Positions 10,418 to 21,109 of a DNA stretch of 64,000 nucleotides are shown in pieces. The DNA is taken from the NCBI RefSeq assembly GCF_004827385.1, contig NZ_SRXN01000009.1, forward strand, positions 62,001 to 126,000. The letters run 5' to 3'. Positions within the stretch are counted from its first letter, which is position 1. Each line of letters starts with the position of its first letter. Both the position numbers and the translations under genes were made by a program. The DNA is from Ensifer sp. MPMI2T. Its GTDB lineage: Bacteria > Pseudomonadota > Alphaproteobacteria > Rhizobiales > Rhizobiaceae. The notes under the pieces are model-generated. The model worked only from the letters and a program-made list of their open reading frames with translations, was not told the DNA's origin and made no database searches.

Positions 10418-12283
10418 ATGCCCCACAACGACAATGCTTCCGGCGCGCGCCTGGTCGAAAGCGAAGGCGTTGCCAATCCCCTCGATGTCCTGAAACGCGT
10501 CTATGGCTATTCCGCGTTCCGCGGTCAGCAGCAGGACGTCGTCGAACATGTGATAGCAGGCGGCGATGCGGTGGTGCTCTTCCCGACGGGGGCGGGCAAA
10601 TCGCTCTGCTTCCAGATCCCGGCGCTTTGCCGAAAGGGCGTTGGCATCGTCGTCTCTCCATTGATTGCCCTGATGCGCGATCAGGTCGAGGCGCTGAAGC
10701 AGCTCGGCATTCGCGCCGCTGCGCTCAATTCCTCACTGACGCGCGACGAGGCGATCGCGGTTCGCCGTGCGCTTGCGGCGGACGCGCTCGACCTGCTCTA
10801 TGTCACGCCGGAGCGTGCCGTCACCGACGGTTTCGCCGAGATGATCGGCGATGTCGAGATTGCGCTGTTCGCGATCGACGAGGCGCATTGCGTCTCGCAG
10901 TGGGGGCATGATTTCCGGCCTGAATATCGCGGCCTGGATTGCCTCGCGTCGCGCTTTCCCGGCGTGCCGCGCATCGGGCTCACGGCCACGGCGGATCCAC
11001 ATACGCGCGACGACATCATCGAGCGGTTGGCGCTTACCGAAGCGAAGGTCTTCACGACCAGCTTCGATCGGCCGAACATTGCCTACGAGATCGTGGAGCG
11101 TGATCAGCCGCGTCAGCAGCTTCTTCGCTTTCTCTCCCGCTTCAAGGGATCGAGCGGTATCGTCTATTGCCTGTCGCGCGCCAAGGTCGAGGACACGGCG
11201 GAATGGCTGAACGCGCAAGGCGTGCGCGCGCTTCCCTATCATGCCGGCATGGATCGCAGCCTGCGCGACGCCCATCAGGACGCCTTCCTGAAGGAGGAGG
11301 ATCTTTGCCTCGTTGCGACCGTCGCGTTCGGCATGGGAATCGACAAGCCGGATGTCCGCTACGTCGCCCATCTCGATCTGCCGGGCTCGGTTGAGGCCTA
11401 TTACCAGGAGACCGGCCGTGCGGGTCGTGACGGGCTGCCTTCCGAGGTCTGGATGGCCTACGGCACGGCCGATGTCAACCAGCGTCGCAGGATGATCGAC
11501 GAAGGCGGCGCCGCGGAGGAGATCAAGCGCATCGAGCGGGCGAAGCTCAATGCGCTGCTTGCGGTCTGCGAGACAGCAGGTTGCCGACGACAGGCGATCC
11601 TTGCGCATTTCGGTGAGGCGCATCCGGGCGGCTGCGGCAATTGCGACACCTGCCTGAAGCCGGTCGAGACCTGGGACGGTACGGAAGCCGCGATCAAGGC
11701 GCTTGCCGCCGTCTACAGGACCGGCGAGCGCTTCGGCGCCGGCCACGTGATCGATGTGCTTGTGGGCACGGTCAACGAGAAAACCGAACGCTTTGGCCAT
11801 GTCGCTATGCCGGTCTTCGGTGCCGGCAAGGACCTGCCGGCGCGCATGTGGCAATCGGTGTTTCGGCAGTTGCTCTCGGCCGGCCTCGTCCGGGTTGATC
11901 ATTCCGCCTTCGGGGCGCTCCAACTCGAGCCGGAGGCGCGCGCCGTCTTCAAACGCGAGCGCCAGGTGTTCTTCCGCAAGGACAGGCCGACCTCCGGCAA
12001 GGCCGCCCGGACGGCGAAGTCCGGCGCTCGGCGCGAGAAAGCCGATCTCGCCGGCTCCGATCTCGAGCTTTTCGAGCGCCTGCGCGCCGAGCGGTTCTCG
12101 ATCGCCAGGGAACTGAACGTCCCGCCCTATGTCGTCTTCCCGGACACCACCTTGATCGCGCTCGCCAAGCAGCGTCCGCGCGATTTCGACGACCTTCTCG
12201 ACATTCCCGGGATCGGCGACAGCAAGCGCGAGCGCTACGGCGAGGCATTCCTGGCCGTAATCGACGGCTATCTCGACGGGTAG
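10418..12283 (+). CDS. recQ: ATP-dependent DNA helicase RecQ
   Basis: 621 residues from the ATG at 10418 ([17 protein letters not shown]). The longer open frame would run through the RIME element, so I reject it. Walker A is [12 protein letters not shown], the DEAH box is [19 protein letters not shown], and motif VI is [10 protein letters not shown]. The RecQ zinc-binding cysteines appear in [11 protein letters not shown] and CGNCDTC. A C-terminal HRDC domain ([32 protein letters not shown]) completes the standard RecQ plan. 3'-5' unwinding in recombination and fork repair is known for the family. Confidence 0.95.
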   Translation: MPHNDNASGARLVESEGVANPLDVLKRVYGYSAFRGQQQDVVEHVIAGGDAVVLFPTGAGKSLCFQIPALCRKGVGIVVSPLIALMRDQVEALKQLGIRAAALNSSLTRDEAIAVRRALAADALDLLYVTPERAVTDGFAEMIGDVEIALFAIDEAHCVSQWGHDFRPEYRGLDCLASRFPGVPRIGLTATADPHTRDDIIERLALTEAKVFTTSFDRPNIAYEIVERDQPRQQLLRFLSRFKGSSGIVYCLSRAKVEDTAEWLNAQGVRALPYHAGMDRSLRDAHQDAFLKEEDLCLVATVAFGMGIDKPDVRYVAHLDLPGSVEAYYQETGRAGRDGLPSEVWMAYGTADVNQRRRMIDEGGAAEEIKRIERAKLNALLAVCETAGCRRQAILAHFGEAHPGGCGNCDTCLKPVETWDGTEAAIKALAAVYRTGERFGAGHVIDVLVGTVNEKTERFGHVAMPVFGAGKDLPARMWQSVFRQLLSAGLVRVDHSAFGALQLEPEARAVFKRERQVFFRKDRPTSGKAARTAKSGARREKADLAGSDLELFERLRAERFSIARELNVPPYVVFPDTTLIALAKQRPRDFDDLLDIPGIGDSKRERYGEAFLAVIDGYLDG

Positions 12284-12610
12284 GCAGCCTCCAGCCCGCG
12301 CCATGGACCGCTCTGCACCTCGCGAATGAAAATGTCGCGTGAAGGGGTCCTGGAGACAGAAAGTATCCGCAGGCGCCGCCGCGCGCGAAAGCCCCTGTCG
12401 TTTTCACGATTCCCTTGGTACTGGCCTTCGCGAGGCGCTGGAAATTGCTGCAAGAGACGGACCGTCGTGCTAGTCGTCTAGCGTTCCGAAGTTCGAAAAT
12501 AGACCTTCGTGAGAGCCGGTGCGCAGATCCAGGAGCGAGGGTGACCGCAGCGTGTGCGAAAGGCGCGGTGCCTTGGCTTGAAACGTCCTTCTTACAGCGA
12601 GTGGCCAGCC
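12284..12610. other. Intergenic region recQ / kbl
   Basis: 327 bases with no credible coding frame, terminator or repeat. It should contain the kbl-tdh promoter. Confidence 0.5.
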
Positions 12611-13798
12611 ATGACCTCAGCCTTTCTGTCCCATCTTCGTTCCGAACTCGAAGGCCTGAAATCGGCCGGCCTCTACAAATCGGAGCGAGTCATCACCTCG
12701 AAGCAGGCGGGTGAAATCGAGGTGGCGTCCGGCGATCGCGTGCTGAACTTCTGCGCCAACAACTATCTCGGCCTCGCGGATAACGAAGAGCTTGCCGAGG
12801 CCGGCAAGAAGGCGCTCGATCGCTACGGCTACGGCATGGCGTCTGTGCGCTTCATCTGCGGCACGCAGGAAGAGCACAAGCAGCTCGAAGCGCGCATCTC
12901 CTCTTTCCTCGGAATGGAGGATACGATTCTTTATTCCTCCTGTTTCGACGCCAATGGCGGGCTGTTCGAGACATTGCTCGGAGAGGAAGACGCCGTCATC
13001 TCGGATGCGTTGAACCATGCTTCGATCATCGACGGTGTGCGGCTCTCCAAGGCGAAGCGCTTTCGTTACGCCAACAACGACATGGCGGCGCTTGAGGAGG
13101 AATTGAAGAAGGCCGAAGGCAGCCGCTTCAAGCTGATCGCCACCGACGGCGTCTTCTCGATGGACGGCATCATCGCCAACCTTCAGGGTGTGTGCGATCT
13201 TGCCGAGAAATACGACGCGATGGTCATGGTCGACGACAGCCATGCGGTCGGTTTTGTCGGCAAGCACGGCCGCGGCTCCGCCGAGCATTGCGGCGTCGAG
13301 GGCAGGATCGATATCATCACGGGCACGCTCGGCAAGGCGCTCGGCGGCGCCTCGGGCGGCTACACGTCGGCCAAGGCCGAAGTCGTCGAGTGGCTGCGGC
13401 AGCGGTCGCGTCCCTATCTTTTCTCCAACACGCTGGCGCCCGTCATCGCCGCCGCTTCGCTCAAGGTCTTCGACCTGATCGAGAACGGCGATGAGCTGCG
13501 CGAACGGCTTTATGCGAACGCCGCGCTGTTCCGCGCCGAAATGTCGAAGCTCGGCTTCACGCTTGCCGGCGAAGGGCATCCGATCATTCCCGTCATGCTC
13601 GGTGACGCCGCGCTCGCCCAGGAGATGGCCGCCCGAATGCTCGAGAAGGGCGTCTATGTCATCGGCTTCTCCTTCCCGGTGGTGCCGCGGGGGCAGGCGC
13701 GCATCCGCACCCAGATGTCGGCCGCCCACAGCGAGCAGGACGTCCGGCGCGCGATCGCAGTCTTCGAAGAGGTCGCTCGCGAACTGGGCGTGATTTGA
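12611..13798 (+). CDS. kbl: Glycine C-acetyltransferase (2-amino-3-ketobutyrate CoA ligase)
   Basis: 395 residues from the ATG at 12611 ([20 protein letters not shown]). PLP enzyme of the alpha-oxoamine synthase family that cleaves 2-amino-3-ketobutyrate with CoA to glycine and acetyl-CoA. Seen are [13 protein letters not shown] near 46-58, [10 protein letters not shown] near 177-186, [16 protein letters not shown] near 207-222, and the PLP lysine K242 in [11 protein letters not shown]. tdh follows after a RIME-like element, and the two enzymes form the threonine-to-glycine pathway, which strongly supports the call. Confidence 0.97.
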   Translation: MTSAFLSHLRSELEGLKSAGLYKSERVITSKQAGEIEVASGDRVLNFCANNYLGLADNEELAEAGKKALDRYGYGMASVRFICGTQEEHKQLEARISSFLGMEDTILYSSCFDANGGLFETLLGEEDAVISDALNHASIIDGVRLSKAKRFRYANNDMAALEEELKKAEGSRFKLIATDGVFSMDGIIANLQGVCDLAEKYDAMVMVDDSHAVGFVGKHGRGSAEHCGVEGRIDIITGTLGKALGGASGGYTSAKAEVVEWLRQRSRPYLFSNTLAPVIAAASLKVFDLIENGDELRERLYANAALFRAEMSKLGFTLAGEGHPIIPVMLGDAALAQEMAARMLEKGVYVIGFSFPVVPRGQARIRTQMSAAHSEQDVRRAIAVFEEVARELGVI

Positions 13799-13805
13799 AA
13801 GGTTT

Positions 13806-13972
13806 GCCCCTCACCCTAACCCTCTCCCCGCCGGCGGGAGGAGGAGATTGGGCGGGCCGTGACGCTAAGGGCGACCCCCGCCCCAGTGGAGCGATTGTGG
13901 TGGATTGGTCGCCACTAGGCACCACGGTGTCCCCTCTCCCCGCGGGCGGGGAGAGAGCTAGGGTGTGGGGCA
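13806..13972. repeat. RIME-like intergenic mosaic element between kbl and tdh
   Basis: It begins with gcccctcaccctaaccctct and ends with agagctagggtgtggggc. It contains two GC-rich palindromes (ctccccgccggcgggaggag; ctctccccgcgggcggggagag). Same class as the element at 10154-10314. It occupies nearly all of the kbl-tdh spacer and could form a strong mRNA hairpin there. Confidence 0.75.
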
Positions 13973-13999
13973 AATGATCGGAGGAGTGAGGATCTTTCA

Positions 14000-15034
14000 A
14001 TGACGAACATGATGAAGGCGCTGGTCAAGACGAAGCCGGAAGTCGGGCTCTGGATGGAGCGGGTTCCGGTGCCGGAAGTGGGGCCCAACGATGTTTTGAT
14101 CCGGGTGAAGAAGTCGGCGATCTGCGGTACCGACGTTCACATCTGGAACTGGGACCAGTGGGCGCAAAAGACGATCCCCGTGCCGATGGTCGTCGGCCAT
14201 GAGTTCATGGGCGAAATCGCGGAAGTCGGCTCCGCCGTCACCAAGTATCATGTGGGTGAACGCGTTTCCGGCGAAGGCCACATCGTCTGCGGCAAATGCC
14301 GCAATTGCCGGGCGGGCAGGGGGCATCTCTGCCGCAACACCCTTGGCGTCGGCGTCAATCGTCCGGGTTCCTTCGGCGAGTTCGTCTGCATCCCGGAATA
14401 TAATGTCGTGTCGATCCCCGACGATGTGCCGGATGAGATCGCTGCCATCTTCGATCCCTTCGGCAATGCCGTTCATACGGCGCTTTCTTTCGATCTCGTC
14501 GGCGAGGACGTGCTCGTCACCGGGGCGGGACCGATCGGCATCATGGGCGCGCTCGTTGCCAAGCGCTCGGGCGCGCGCAAGGTGGTGATTACAGACATCA
14601 ACCCCACGCGCCTCGAACTCGCCCGCAAGGTCGGCATCGACTATGTCGTCGATGCGTCCAAGGAAAATCTCGCTGACGTGATGCGTTCGATCGGCATGAC
14701 CGAGGGCTTCGACGTCGGTCTCGAAATGTCGGGTGCGGCGCCGGCATTCCGCGACATGATCGACAAGATGAACAACGGCGGCAAGATCGCCATACTCGGC
14801 ATCGCGCCGGCCGGCTTCGAGATCGACTGGAACAAGGTCATCTTCAAGATGCTCAACCTGAAAGGCATCTACGGCCGCGAAATGTTCGAGACGTGGTACA
14901 AGATGATCGCTTTTGTCCAGGGCGGACTGGACCTCTCGCCGGTCATCACCCACCGGATCGGCATCGACGATTTTCGCGAGGGATTCGAGGCGATGCGGTC
15001 GGGCAATTCCGGCAAGGTCGTGATGGACTGGTAG
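14000..15034 (+). CDS. tdh: L-threonine 3-dehydrogenase
   Basis: 344-residue zinc-dependent medium-chain dehydrogenase that oxidises threonine to 2-amino-3-ketobutyrate with NAD+. The catalytic zinc ligand is C42 in [16 protein letters not shown], and GHEFMGEI follows. The structural zinc cysteines are in [15 protein letters not shown] (about 97-111). The Rossmann motif is [13 protein letters not shown] ribosome-binding site gaggagtgagg lies upstream. It acts with kbl just upstream; the pair is probably co-transcribed across the RIME element. Confidence 0.97.
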   Translation: MTNMMKALVKTKPEVGLWMERVPVPEVGPNDVLIRVKKSAICGTDVHIWNWDQWAQKTIPVPMVVGHEFMGEIAEVGSAVTKYHVGERVSGEGHIVCGKCRNCRAGRGHLCRNTLGVGVNRPGSFGEFVCIPEYNVVSIPDDVPDEIAAIFDPFGNAVHTALSFDLVGEDVLVTGAGPIGIMGALVAKRSGARKVVITDINPTRLELARKVGIDYVVDASKENLADVMRSIGMTEGFDVGLEMSGAAPAFRDMIDKMNNGGKIAILGIAPAGFEIDWNKVIFKMLNLKGIYGREMFETWYKMIAFVQGGLDLSPVITHRIGIDDFREGFEAMRSGNSGKVVMDW

Positions 15035-15554
15035 AGATCGCGAGCCCGCGGTAGGGCACCCATGGACGGTCGATCTGCAGGATCGAACTTGAGTCTCGAA
15101 CTCGCGTCAAGACGGGTCGCTGGTTGCTCCAGCGGCCGCCTTCCTGATCTCAGTCTCGGAAAACCGGCGCCACCCTTGTCTTTTTTTTGACCGCTCCTAC
15201 ATCTTGAGCGAAAGCTGATAAACAGCGCAAAAACCCGCGGAGAAGCGTTTTTTGCCGATTTACGCGGTTTTTCACCGGAAATGCTTGACGGGATCAAAAA
15301 TTCTGGGAATCACCATTTCAAGCAGAAATGGCGACACGGTACGGCGGATAGGAAAATCATGCCTGAGACGTTTCAGTGGCAAGGCTGTCGAAGCTTGCCC
15401 GCTCAACCGCGATCGCTGTCGTGGTTAATCAGGAATTAAACATCATCCCGTTACGTCAGGGGAAATGATTCGGTTGCGGGTGCGCGGCGCCCGAACCACG
15501 AAACGGCATTGGCACTAGGCGCACGCTGGTTGCGACAAGGAAAGCGACGATTAA
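15035..15554. other. Intergenic region upstream of rpoD
   Basis: 520 bases without a supported gene. It has an AT-richer tract at about 15175-15330, including cttgacgg at about 15283, which could be a -35 element, but no convincing -10 box at the right spacing. The rpoD promoter must lie here. I see no riboswitch or small RNA that I could defend. Confidence 0.5.
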
Positions 15555-17615
15555 ATGGCAACAAAAGTCAAAGAAAACGAAGAAGCAGACGTTGAACGCG
15601 AAGGCGCTCCGGACGGCCCGCTTCTCGACCTTTCGGACGACGCTGTCAAGAAGATGATCAAGGCCGCCAAGAAGCGCGGCTACGTGACGATGGACGAACT
15701 GAACTCGGTCCTGCCGTCTGAGGAAGTCACCTCTGAACAGATCGAAGACACGATGGCCATGCTCTCCGACATGGGCATCAATGTCATCGAAGATGAAGAA
15801 GCCGAGGAAGCTGCCGGTGGCGGCGACGACGAAGACGGCGGCGACGATGGCGACGGCGAGGGCGGTGAACTCACCACCTCTGGCGGCACGGCGCTGGCGA
15901 CCGGCAAGAAGAAGGAACCGACCGATCGCACCGACGATCCGGTGCGCATGTATCTGCGCGAGATGGGTTCGGTCGAGCTTCTCTCCCGCGAAGGCGAAAT
16001 TGCGATCGCCAAGCGCATCGAAGCCGGCCGCGAGACGATGATTGCCGGTCTCTGTGAGAGCCCGCTTACCTTCCAGGCCCTGATCATCTGGCGCGACGAA
16101 CTGAACGAAGGTCAGACGCTTCTGCGCGAGATCATCGATCTCGAAACGACCTATTCCGGTCCCGAGGCGAAGGCTGCTCCGCAGTTCCAGAGCCCGGAAA
16201 AGATCGAGGCTGACCGCAAGGCCGCCGAAGAGAAGGAAAAGGTGCGCAAGACGCGCGCAGCCGCTGCCAATGACGACGACATCACCAATGTCGGCGGCGA
16301 TGGCCAGCCGCCCGAGGAAGAAGAGGAGGACGATGATGAATCGAACCTCTCGCTCGCCGCGATGGAAGCGGAACTGCGCCCGCAGGTGATGGAAACGCTC
16401 GACATCATCGCCGAGACCTACAAGAAGCTCCGCAAGCTGCAGGACCAGCAGGTGGAAGCACGCCTTGCTGCGACCGGCACGCTCTCGCCGGCGCAGGAGC
16501 GTCGCTACAAGGAGCTGAAGGACGAGCTGATCAAGGCGGTTAAGTCGCTGTCGCTCAACCAGAACCGCATCGATGCGCTGGTCGAGCAGCTTTACGACAT
16601 TTCGAAGCGTCTGATGCAGAATGAAGGCCGGCTGCTGCGCCTTGCCGAATCCTACGGCGTCAAGCGCGACTCGTTCCTGGAACAGTATTCGGGCGCCGAG
16701 CTCGACCCGAACTGGATGAAGTCGATCAGCAATCTCGCCGGCAAGGGCTGGAAGGAGTTTGCCAAGGCTGAGAACCAGACGATCCGGGATATCCGCCAGG
16801 AGATTCAGAATCTCGCGACCGAAACCGGCATTTCCATCGCCGAGTTCCGCCGCATCGTTTCCATGGTCCAGAAGGGCGAGCGCGAAGCGCGCATCGCCAA
16901 GAAGGAAATGGTCGAGGCCAACCTGCGTCTCGTCATTTCGATCGCCAAGAAGTACACGAACCGCGGCCTGCAGTTCCTGGATCTCATCCAGGAAGGCAAC
17001 ATCGGTCTGATGAAGGCGGTCGATAAGTTCGAATACCGCCGCGGCTACAAGTTCTCGACCTATGCCACCTGGTGGATCCGGCAGGCGATCACCCGTTCGA
17101 TCGCCGACCAGGCCCGCACGATCCGCATTCCGGTGCACATGATCGAGACGATCAACAAGATCGTCCGTACCTCGCGCCAGATGCTGCATGAGATCGGTCG
17201 CGAGCCAACGCCGGAGGAACTGGCCGAAAAGCTCGCCATGCCGCTCGAGAAGGTGCGCAAGGTGCTGAAGATTGCCAAGGAGCCGATCTCGCTCGAAACG
17301 CCGGTCGGTGACGAGGAAGATTCACACCTCGGCGATTTCATCGAGGACAAGAACGCACTCTTGCCGATCGACGCCGCCATCCAGGCGAACCTGCGTGAAA
17401 CGACGACCCGCGTTCTCGCTTCGCTGACGCCGCGCGAAGAGCGTGTGCTGCGCATGCGCTTTGGCATCGGCATGAACACGGACCACACGCTCGAAGAGGT
17501 GGGCCAGCAGTTCTCGGTTACCCGCGAACGTATCCGCCAGATCGAAGCGAAGGCGTTGAGAAAGCTCAAGCATCCGAGCCGTTCGCGCAAGCTGCGCTCG
17601 TTCTTGGACAGCTGA
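15555..17615 (+). CDS. rpoD: RNA polymerase primary sigma factor (sigma-70, RpoD/SigA)
   Basis: 686 residues, the usual size in rhizobia. Region 1.1 is near the start ([20 protein letters not shown]), followed by acidic non-conserved stretches ([20 protein letters not shown] and [11 protein letters not shown]). Region 1.2 appears as [20 protein letters not shown]. Regions 2.1-2.4 include [40 protein letters not shown] and [15 protein letters not shown]. Region 3 has [20 protein letters not shown], and region 4.2 has [20 protein letters not shown], ending [16 protein letters not shown] clear terminator follows. Confidence 0.98.
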   Translation: MATKVKENEEADVEREGAPDGPLLDLSDDAVKKMIKAAKKRGYVTMDELNSVLPSEEVTSEQIEDTMAMLSDMGINVIEDEEAEEAAGGGDDEDGGDDGDGEGGELTTSGGTALATGKKKEPTDRTDDPVRMYLREMGSVELLSREGEIAIAKRIEAGRETMIAGLCESPLTFQALIIWRDELNEGQTLLREIIDLETTYSGPEAKAAPQFQSPEKIEADRKAAEEKEKVRKTRAAAANDDDITNVGGDGQPPEEEEEDDDESNLSLAAMEAELRPQVMETLDIIAETYKKLRKLQDQQVEARLAATGTLSPAQERRYKELKDELIKAVKSLSLNQNRIDALVEQLYDISKRLMQNEGRLLRLAESYGVKRDSFLEQYSGAELDPNWMKSISNLAGKGWKEFAKAENQTIRDIRQEIQNLATETGISIAEFRRIVSMVQKGEREARIAKKEMVEANLRLVISIAKKYTNRGLQFLDLIQEGNIGLMKAVDKFEYRRGYKFSTYATWWIRQAITRSIADQARTIRIPVHMIETINKIVRTSRQMLHEIGREPTPEELAEKLAMPLEKVRKVLKIAKEPISLETPVGDEEDSHLGDFIEDKNALLPIDAAIQANLRETTTRVLASLTPREERVLRMRFGIGMNTDHTLEEVGQQFSVTRERIRQIEAKALRKLKHPSRSRKLRSFLDS

Positions 17616-17648
17616 GTACAGCCATACTCTTTCAGTGAAAGCCATAGA

Positions 17649-17675
17649 AGCCGGGCGCCAGCGCCCGGCTTTTTG
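17649..17675 (+). terminator. Rho-independent terminator of rpoD
   Basis: Stem agccgggcgc / gcgcccggct with a two-base loop (17649-17670) followed by a T run, 33 bases after the rpoD stop. Confidence 0.9.
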
Positions 17676-17933
17676 TGTCGGCCGCCGCGTGACTCTGTGG
17701 GGCGATGCGAGACCGCTGAACTTGTTCGGCTCGGACCGCAGGATTATACTTCGCAGCTTGCAGCGAAAGGGGGGCACTGGTTGCAGTGCGAGAGAAGTAG
17801 TTGCACCGCAGGCGTCCACCGTGCCTTAGAGCGCCGGTACTTGCACCCGTGAGAAGCGCTCTAGCCCTTTATTGAATCAGAGCATCTTGGACGCTTTCAT
17901 TCGAGGGCGGGATGTTCTGTGGGGAGGTGTGAG
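17676..17933. other. Intergenic region rpoD / GYD gene with a small palindrome
   Basis: Contains a hairpin at about 17827-17863 (tagagcgc ... gcgctcta), of the kind common in rhizobial intergenic mosaics. No gene supported. A ggggaggtg ribosome-binding site precedes the GYD gene. Confidence 0.5.
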
Positions 17934-18227
17934 ATGACCACTTATGTCGTGCTTCTCAATTGGACCGATCAAGGTATCAAGACCGTGCGCGAGTCCCCGA
18001 AACGGCTGGATGCGGCCAAGAAGGTGCTCTCCGAAATGGGCGGCTCCTTCAAGGAATTCTATCTCACAATGGGCGAATACGACATGGTCGCAATCTGTGA
18101 AGCGCCCGACGACGCGGTCGCCGCTCGCTTTGCGCTAACTCTCGGCACCTATGGCAATGTGCGCACCCGCACATTGAAGGCATTTCCGGAGGCCGCCTAC
18201 CGCGAACTGATCGGCACGCTCGGCTAA
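17934..18227 (+). CDS. GYD domain-containing protein
   Basis: 97 residues, a normal length for the family. The ATG at 17934 is preferred over an upstream GTG because it sits behind the ggggaggtg ribosome-binding site and gives the family start MTTYVVLLNWTDQGIKTVRE. The signature GEYDMVAICEAPDDA follows, then VRTRTLKAFPEAAY. These are small ferredoxin-fold proteins of unknown function, often near stress or redox genes. Single gene with its own spacer. Confidence 0.9.
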   Translation: MTTYVVLLNWTDQGIKTVRESPKRLDAAKKVLSEMGGSFKEFYLTMGEYDMVAICEAPDDAVAARFALTLGTYGNVRTRTLKAFPEAAYRELIGTLG

Positions 18228-18228
18228 T

Positions 18229-18330
18229 GCATGTCGCCCAAAAGTGTGCAGCGGTTTTGGGGCAACGACATGCGCAAAAACAAAGATCTAAAGCGCGTCG
18301 CGTGAATACGTTTGAACGCGACGCGCTTTA
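18229..18330. repeat. Rhizobial intergenic repeat with perfect 15-bp inverted arms
   Basis: The stretch opens with gcatgtcgcccaaaagtgtg. It ends in a perfect inverted repeat, taaagcgcgtcgcgt (18289-18303) / acgcgacgcgcttta (18316-18330). This composite is a dispersed rhizobial intergenic element in my recollection. Confidence 0.65.
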
Positions 18331-18354
18331 GGTTACTTCGTTTCGAAGAGTTAG

Positions 18355-18389
18355 ATCATCTCACTGTTTCAACGAGACAGTGAGATGAT
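18355..18389. terminator. Hairpin between GYD and DUF2066 genes
   Basis: Perfect 13-bp arms atcatctcactgt (18355-18367) / acagtgagatgat (18377-18389). It lies between convergent genes, so a bidirectional transcription stop is plausible, but a T run is lacking. Confidence 0.4.
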
Positions 18390-18459
18390 TTCGACGGGGC
18401 GGTGACTTCCATCTTGCGGCTGACTGACATGCCATCGACGCGTGGGAGGGTGAACTGCA

Positions 18460-19287
18460 TCAAGGCGCGCCGTTGCCCGACAGGATCTGCGCTGCGCCGC
18501 GGACCGCGTTGCGAAAGGCGTCGTCGAAGCTGACGCCGCGGATTTGCCATCGGTGCGTCTTCCCGGCGCGATCCAGTTGCCAATCGGCAATCCAGCCGAG
18601 CGCCTCGTCGCTCCAAGAAATCGTACCGGCGAGCACGGCATCGCCGCCGATCTTCTTTGCCAGCCGTTCCAACTGCGCCGCCCGTTCGCTCGATAAGACG
18701 TCGAGGCCGAGCTTTTCCTGGGCAAGCGTTTCCCGCTCCGGCAGCCTTGCTTCAAGCGCCAGAGGTACGGTCGCGGCGGCGAGCGACTCGGCCATATAGG
18801 GGCTCTCGTCGCCATCGCTCGTCAACATGAAGCTGCGCTTCTGGTCGTGGACGGCGAAAAGGACTGCAATCCTTCGGCGCGGCTGCGGCCAGGGCCTGCT
18901 TCCGAGCGTGTCAAGCAGCCGGTTTATCGTTGCCGGATCGTAACGACAGGTCAGGTCATGCGGCCGGTCGTGCGTGCCCTGTTCGTCGTGGATCGGGATA
19001 CCCTCCAGCCGATCGCGATAGGCAAAGGACGCGACGAAGCTGCCGGCACGTTCAAGGAGCGGCGCGAGCGCCGGTGCTTCAAGCACACGCTGATTGCCCG
19101 AGACCTTGACCAAGACTTCGCTCAGGCATTCGCGAAATCCGATTTCCCGGTTCTCCTCGCCGGTGCCCGTGACGATCGCGTCGCTCACGTAAAGGTCCTG
19201 CGCGCTAGCGGGCCGTGTCATCCCTGAAGAGATCACGCCGGCAAGCATGACGAGAAACGGCAGGATGGCTGGCATTCTGGCGGTCAT
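18460..19287 (-). CDS. DUF2066 domain-containing exported protein
   Basis: 275 residues. A Sec signal peptide is visible (MTARMPAILPFLVMLAGVIS, ending near RPASAQ), so it is periplasmic or envelope-located. The body matches DUF2066 proteins: LYVSDAIVTGTGEENREIGF, FRECLSEVLVKVSGNQRVLE, and a C-terminal part with GGDAVLAGTISWSDEALGWI. Function unknown in the family. Single gene, divergent from the transglycosylase gene 70 bases away. Confidence 0.85.
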   Translation of the reverse strand: MTARMPAILPFLVMLAGVISSGMTRPASAQDLYVSDAIVTGTGEENREIGFRECLSEVLVKVSGNQRVLEAPALAPLLERAGSFVASFAYRDRLEGIPIHDEQGTHDRPHDLTCRYDPATINRLLDTLGSRPWPQPRRRIAVLFAVHDQKRSFMLTSDGDESPYMAESLAAATVPLALEARLPERETLAQEKLGLDVLSSERAAQLERLAKKIGGDAVLAGTISWSDEALGWIADWQLDRAGKTHRWQIRGVSFDDAFRNAVRGAAQILSGNGAP

Positions 19288-19357
19288 TCAACTTCGCCTC
19301 AAAACCGATCCTTAAGATTTACGCTTTATCAATCTCTCGCAAACGAGAGGTTCCGCG

Positions 19358-19927
19358 ATGCGTTGCGTTTTTGTCGTCGTCCTCCTGTTGCTGGCCGGCT
19401 GCGGAACGGTGCCGAAGGACACCCGGAACGCCTGCGCGGTTTTCGAGCAGCGAGATGGTCTTTTCAACAATTGGCGCCGGGCTGCCTATGCGGCGGAGCG
19501 CGAATACGGCGTGCCCGTTCCGGTGCTGATGGCGACGATCTATACGGAGTCCGGTTTCCGGCACAATGCAAGGCCGCCGCGCACAAAGCTCTTCGGCTTC
19601 ATTCCCTGGACGCGTGTCTCCTCTGCCTATGGATATTCGCAGGCGCTCGACGGCACCTGGGCGCGTTACCAGGCCGAAACCGGACGCTGGACGGCGCGCC
19701 GGACGGATTTCGCCGACGCGATCCGCTTCATCGCCTGGTATCACAATCAAAGCCATCAGCAGAACGGCATCGCGCTCAACGACCCCTATCGGCTCTACAT
19801 TGCCTACTATCACGGCCATGGCGGCTACGCGCGCGGAAACTGGAGCCAAACAGCGCAGACAGGCGCAAAGCGCGCCTCCGGGATCGCGGCGCTCTACGCG
19901 CAGCAACTGCGCGGCTGCGGGTCGTAG
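19358..19927 (+). CDS. Lipoprotein with SLT-type lysozyme-like (transglycosylase) domain
   Basis: 189 residues. An N-terminal lipoprotein signal MRCVFVVVLLLLAGC gives a lipobox LAGC with C15 as the acylated residue. The lysozyme-like fold then starts with VPVPVLMATIYTESGFRHNA, where E58 in TESGF is the likely catalytic acid. SAYGYSQALDGTWARY and YIAYYHGHGGYARG follow. The expected role is peptidoglycan cleavage in the envelope. The enzyme is compact and lacks obvious peptidoglycan-binding repeats. Confidence 0.9.
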   Translation: MRCVFVVVLLLLAGCGTVPKDTRNACAVFEQRDGLFNNWRRAAYAAEREYGVPVPVLMATIYTESGFRHNARPPRTKLFGFIPWTRVSSAYGYSQALDGTWARYQAETGRWTARRTDFADAIRFIAWYHNQSHQQNGIALNDPYRLYIAYYHGHGGYARGNWSQTAQTGAKRASGIAALYAQQLRGCGS

Positions 19928-20106
19928 CCGAGAGCGCTCTGCTCCGCATTGTTGCGCCGAGCCGCCTCGTTCAACCGGTCCCAATAGTAATCGAGCTTCG
20001 CTTGGTCGCTGTCGGGCAAAGATGATGAAAAATCATCATCGGCTGTCGGAACCTTTCCGCTTCGGTCGTCCTTTGCCTGTCCAGCGAAACAGGAGGAGAT
20101 GAACAT
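19894..20106 (-). CDS. Possible small protein overlapping the transglycosylase 3' end
   Basis: A 70-codon frame reading MFISSCFAGQAKDDRSGKV and then an acidic stretch with DQAKLDYYWDRLNEAARRNN, which looks protein-like (amphipathic helix). It overlaps the 3' end of the convergent transglycosylase gene and the ribosome-binding site of the DUF1428 gene. That overlap makes it doubtful, and the start is uncertain. I do not recognise a family. Confidence 0.3.
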   Translation of the reverse strand: MFISSCFAGQAKDDRSGKVPTADDDFSSSLPDSDQAKLDYYWDRLNEAARRNNAEQSALGYDPQPRSCCA

Positions 20107-20458
20107 GTCCTATGTTGATGGTTTTCTCGTCGCGGTGCCGAAGGCGAAGGTCGAGGACTACAAGGCGCTCGCACGCCGGGCGGGCGAGGTTTGGAAGGAA
20201 CATGGTGCGCTCAACTACGTCGAGTGCCTCGCAGATGACGTACCCTACGGAGAACTGACGTCCTTTCCGCGTGCGGTGCAAGCAAAGGACGACGAGACAG
20301 TCGTTTTCTCCTGGGTCGCCTACGCGTCGCGCCAGGATCGCGATGCGATCGTGGCCAAGGTCATGTCCGATCCGCGGCTGCAGGGTGACGAGTGGAAGTC
20401 CATCTTCGACGGCAAGCGGTTGATCTATGGAGGCTTCGAACCGTTCTTAGAGCTATAG
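20105..20458 (+). CDS. DUF1428 domain-containing protein
   Basis: 117 residues from the second ATG (20105), preferred because aggagg (20091-20096) is then 8 bases away; the ATG at 20099 would be only 2 bases from it. Family signatures are YVDGFLVAVPKAKVEDYKAL, WKEHGALNYVECLADDVPYG, FSWVAYASRQDRDA and the C-terminal FDGKRLIYGGFEPFLEL. It is a ferredoxin-like alpha/beta barrel family of unknown function, related to EthD/YciI-like folds. Confidence 0.92.
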   Translation: MSYVDGFLVAVPKAKVEDYKALARRAGEVWKEHGALNYVECLADDVPYGELTSFPRAVQAKDDETVVFSWVAYASRQDRDAIVAKVMSDPRLQGDEWKSIFDGKRLIYGGFEPFLEL

Positions 20459-20609
20459 CGGCCGGGGGGCCGCGCTTCGCCGGCAGGCAAGGTCGGCCCT
20501 TTCACTTGCTCTTCCCGCGTGGGGCAGGCGCCGAATTTTTGAACTCTTGGATATTTTTCCTAAGTTTATTCCATTGAAGGATGTGTTCGCCGCACGGGGA
20601 AGAGCCGCA

Positions 20610-21032
20610 ATGCCGCAGACTGTCATCACTATCGCCACCCGTGGCCAGGGACTCTACGAGTTCACCGATGCCGCCGTCGATTTCGTGCGGCAAACAGGCG
20701 TCGCGGAGGGACTTCTCACCGTGTTCGTCCGTCACACGTCCGCATCCTTGCTTATCCAGGAAAACGCCGACCCGGATGTGAAACGTGATCTCAGCGAGTT
20801 CTTCGGTCGCCTGGTGCCGCCATCCTCCGATCCGTCGATGCGCTGGATCGTCCACACGCAGGAAGGACCGGACGATATGCCGGCGCATATCAAGGCGGCG
20901 CTCACGCAGGTCTCGCTCGGCATCCCGGTAAGCGGTGCCCGCATGATGCTCGGCACCTGGCAGGGGCTCTATCTGTTCGAACATCGCGATCGCCCGCACC
21001 GGCGCGAAGTGGTCCTGCACATTGGCGCGTGA
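20610..21032 (+). CDS. yjbQ: YjbQ family protein (UPF0047)
   Basis: 140 residues from the ATG at 20610 (MPQTVITIATRGQGLYEFTD), the family N-terminus; the longer frame adds 21 unrelated residues. Signatures are VFVRHTSASLLIQENADPDV, WIVHTQEGPDDMPAHIKAAL and LGTWQGLYLFEHRDRPHRRE. The family is annotated as secondary thiamine-phosphate synthase on the basis of weak activity; its real role is unsettled. Confidence 0.93.
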   Translation: MPQTVITIATRGQGLYEFTDAAVDFVRQTGVAEGLLTVFVRHTSASLLIQENADPDVKRDLSEFFGRLVPPSSDPSMRWIVHTQEGPDDMPAHIKAALTQVSLGIPVSGARMMLGTWQGLYLFEHRDRPHRREVVLHIGA

Positions 21033-21109
21033 TCGGCGCGCAACTGAGTTCTGCTCCGGCCGCCTAATCTGCGGTACAGTAGGTGACCACACAGTTGCGG
21101 GGAAAGACG

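Noticed and set aside
15035-15554. Specific promoter for rpoD at cttgacgg (about 15283)
   Set aside because: No acceptable -10 element at 16-18 bases; too weak to list as a promoter.
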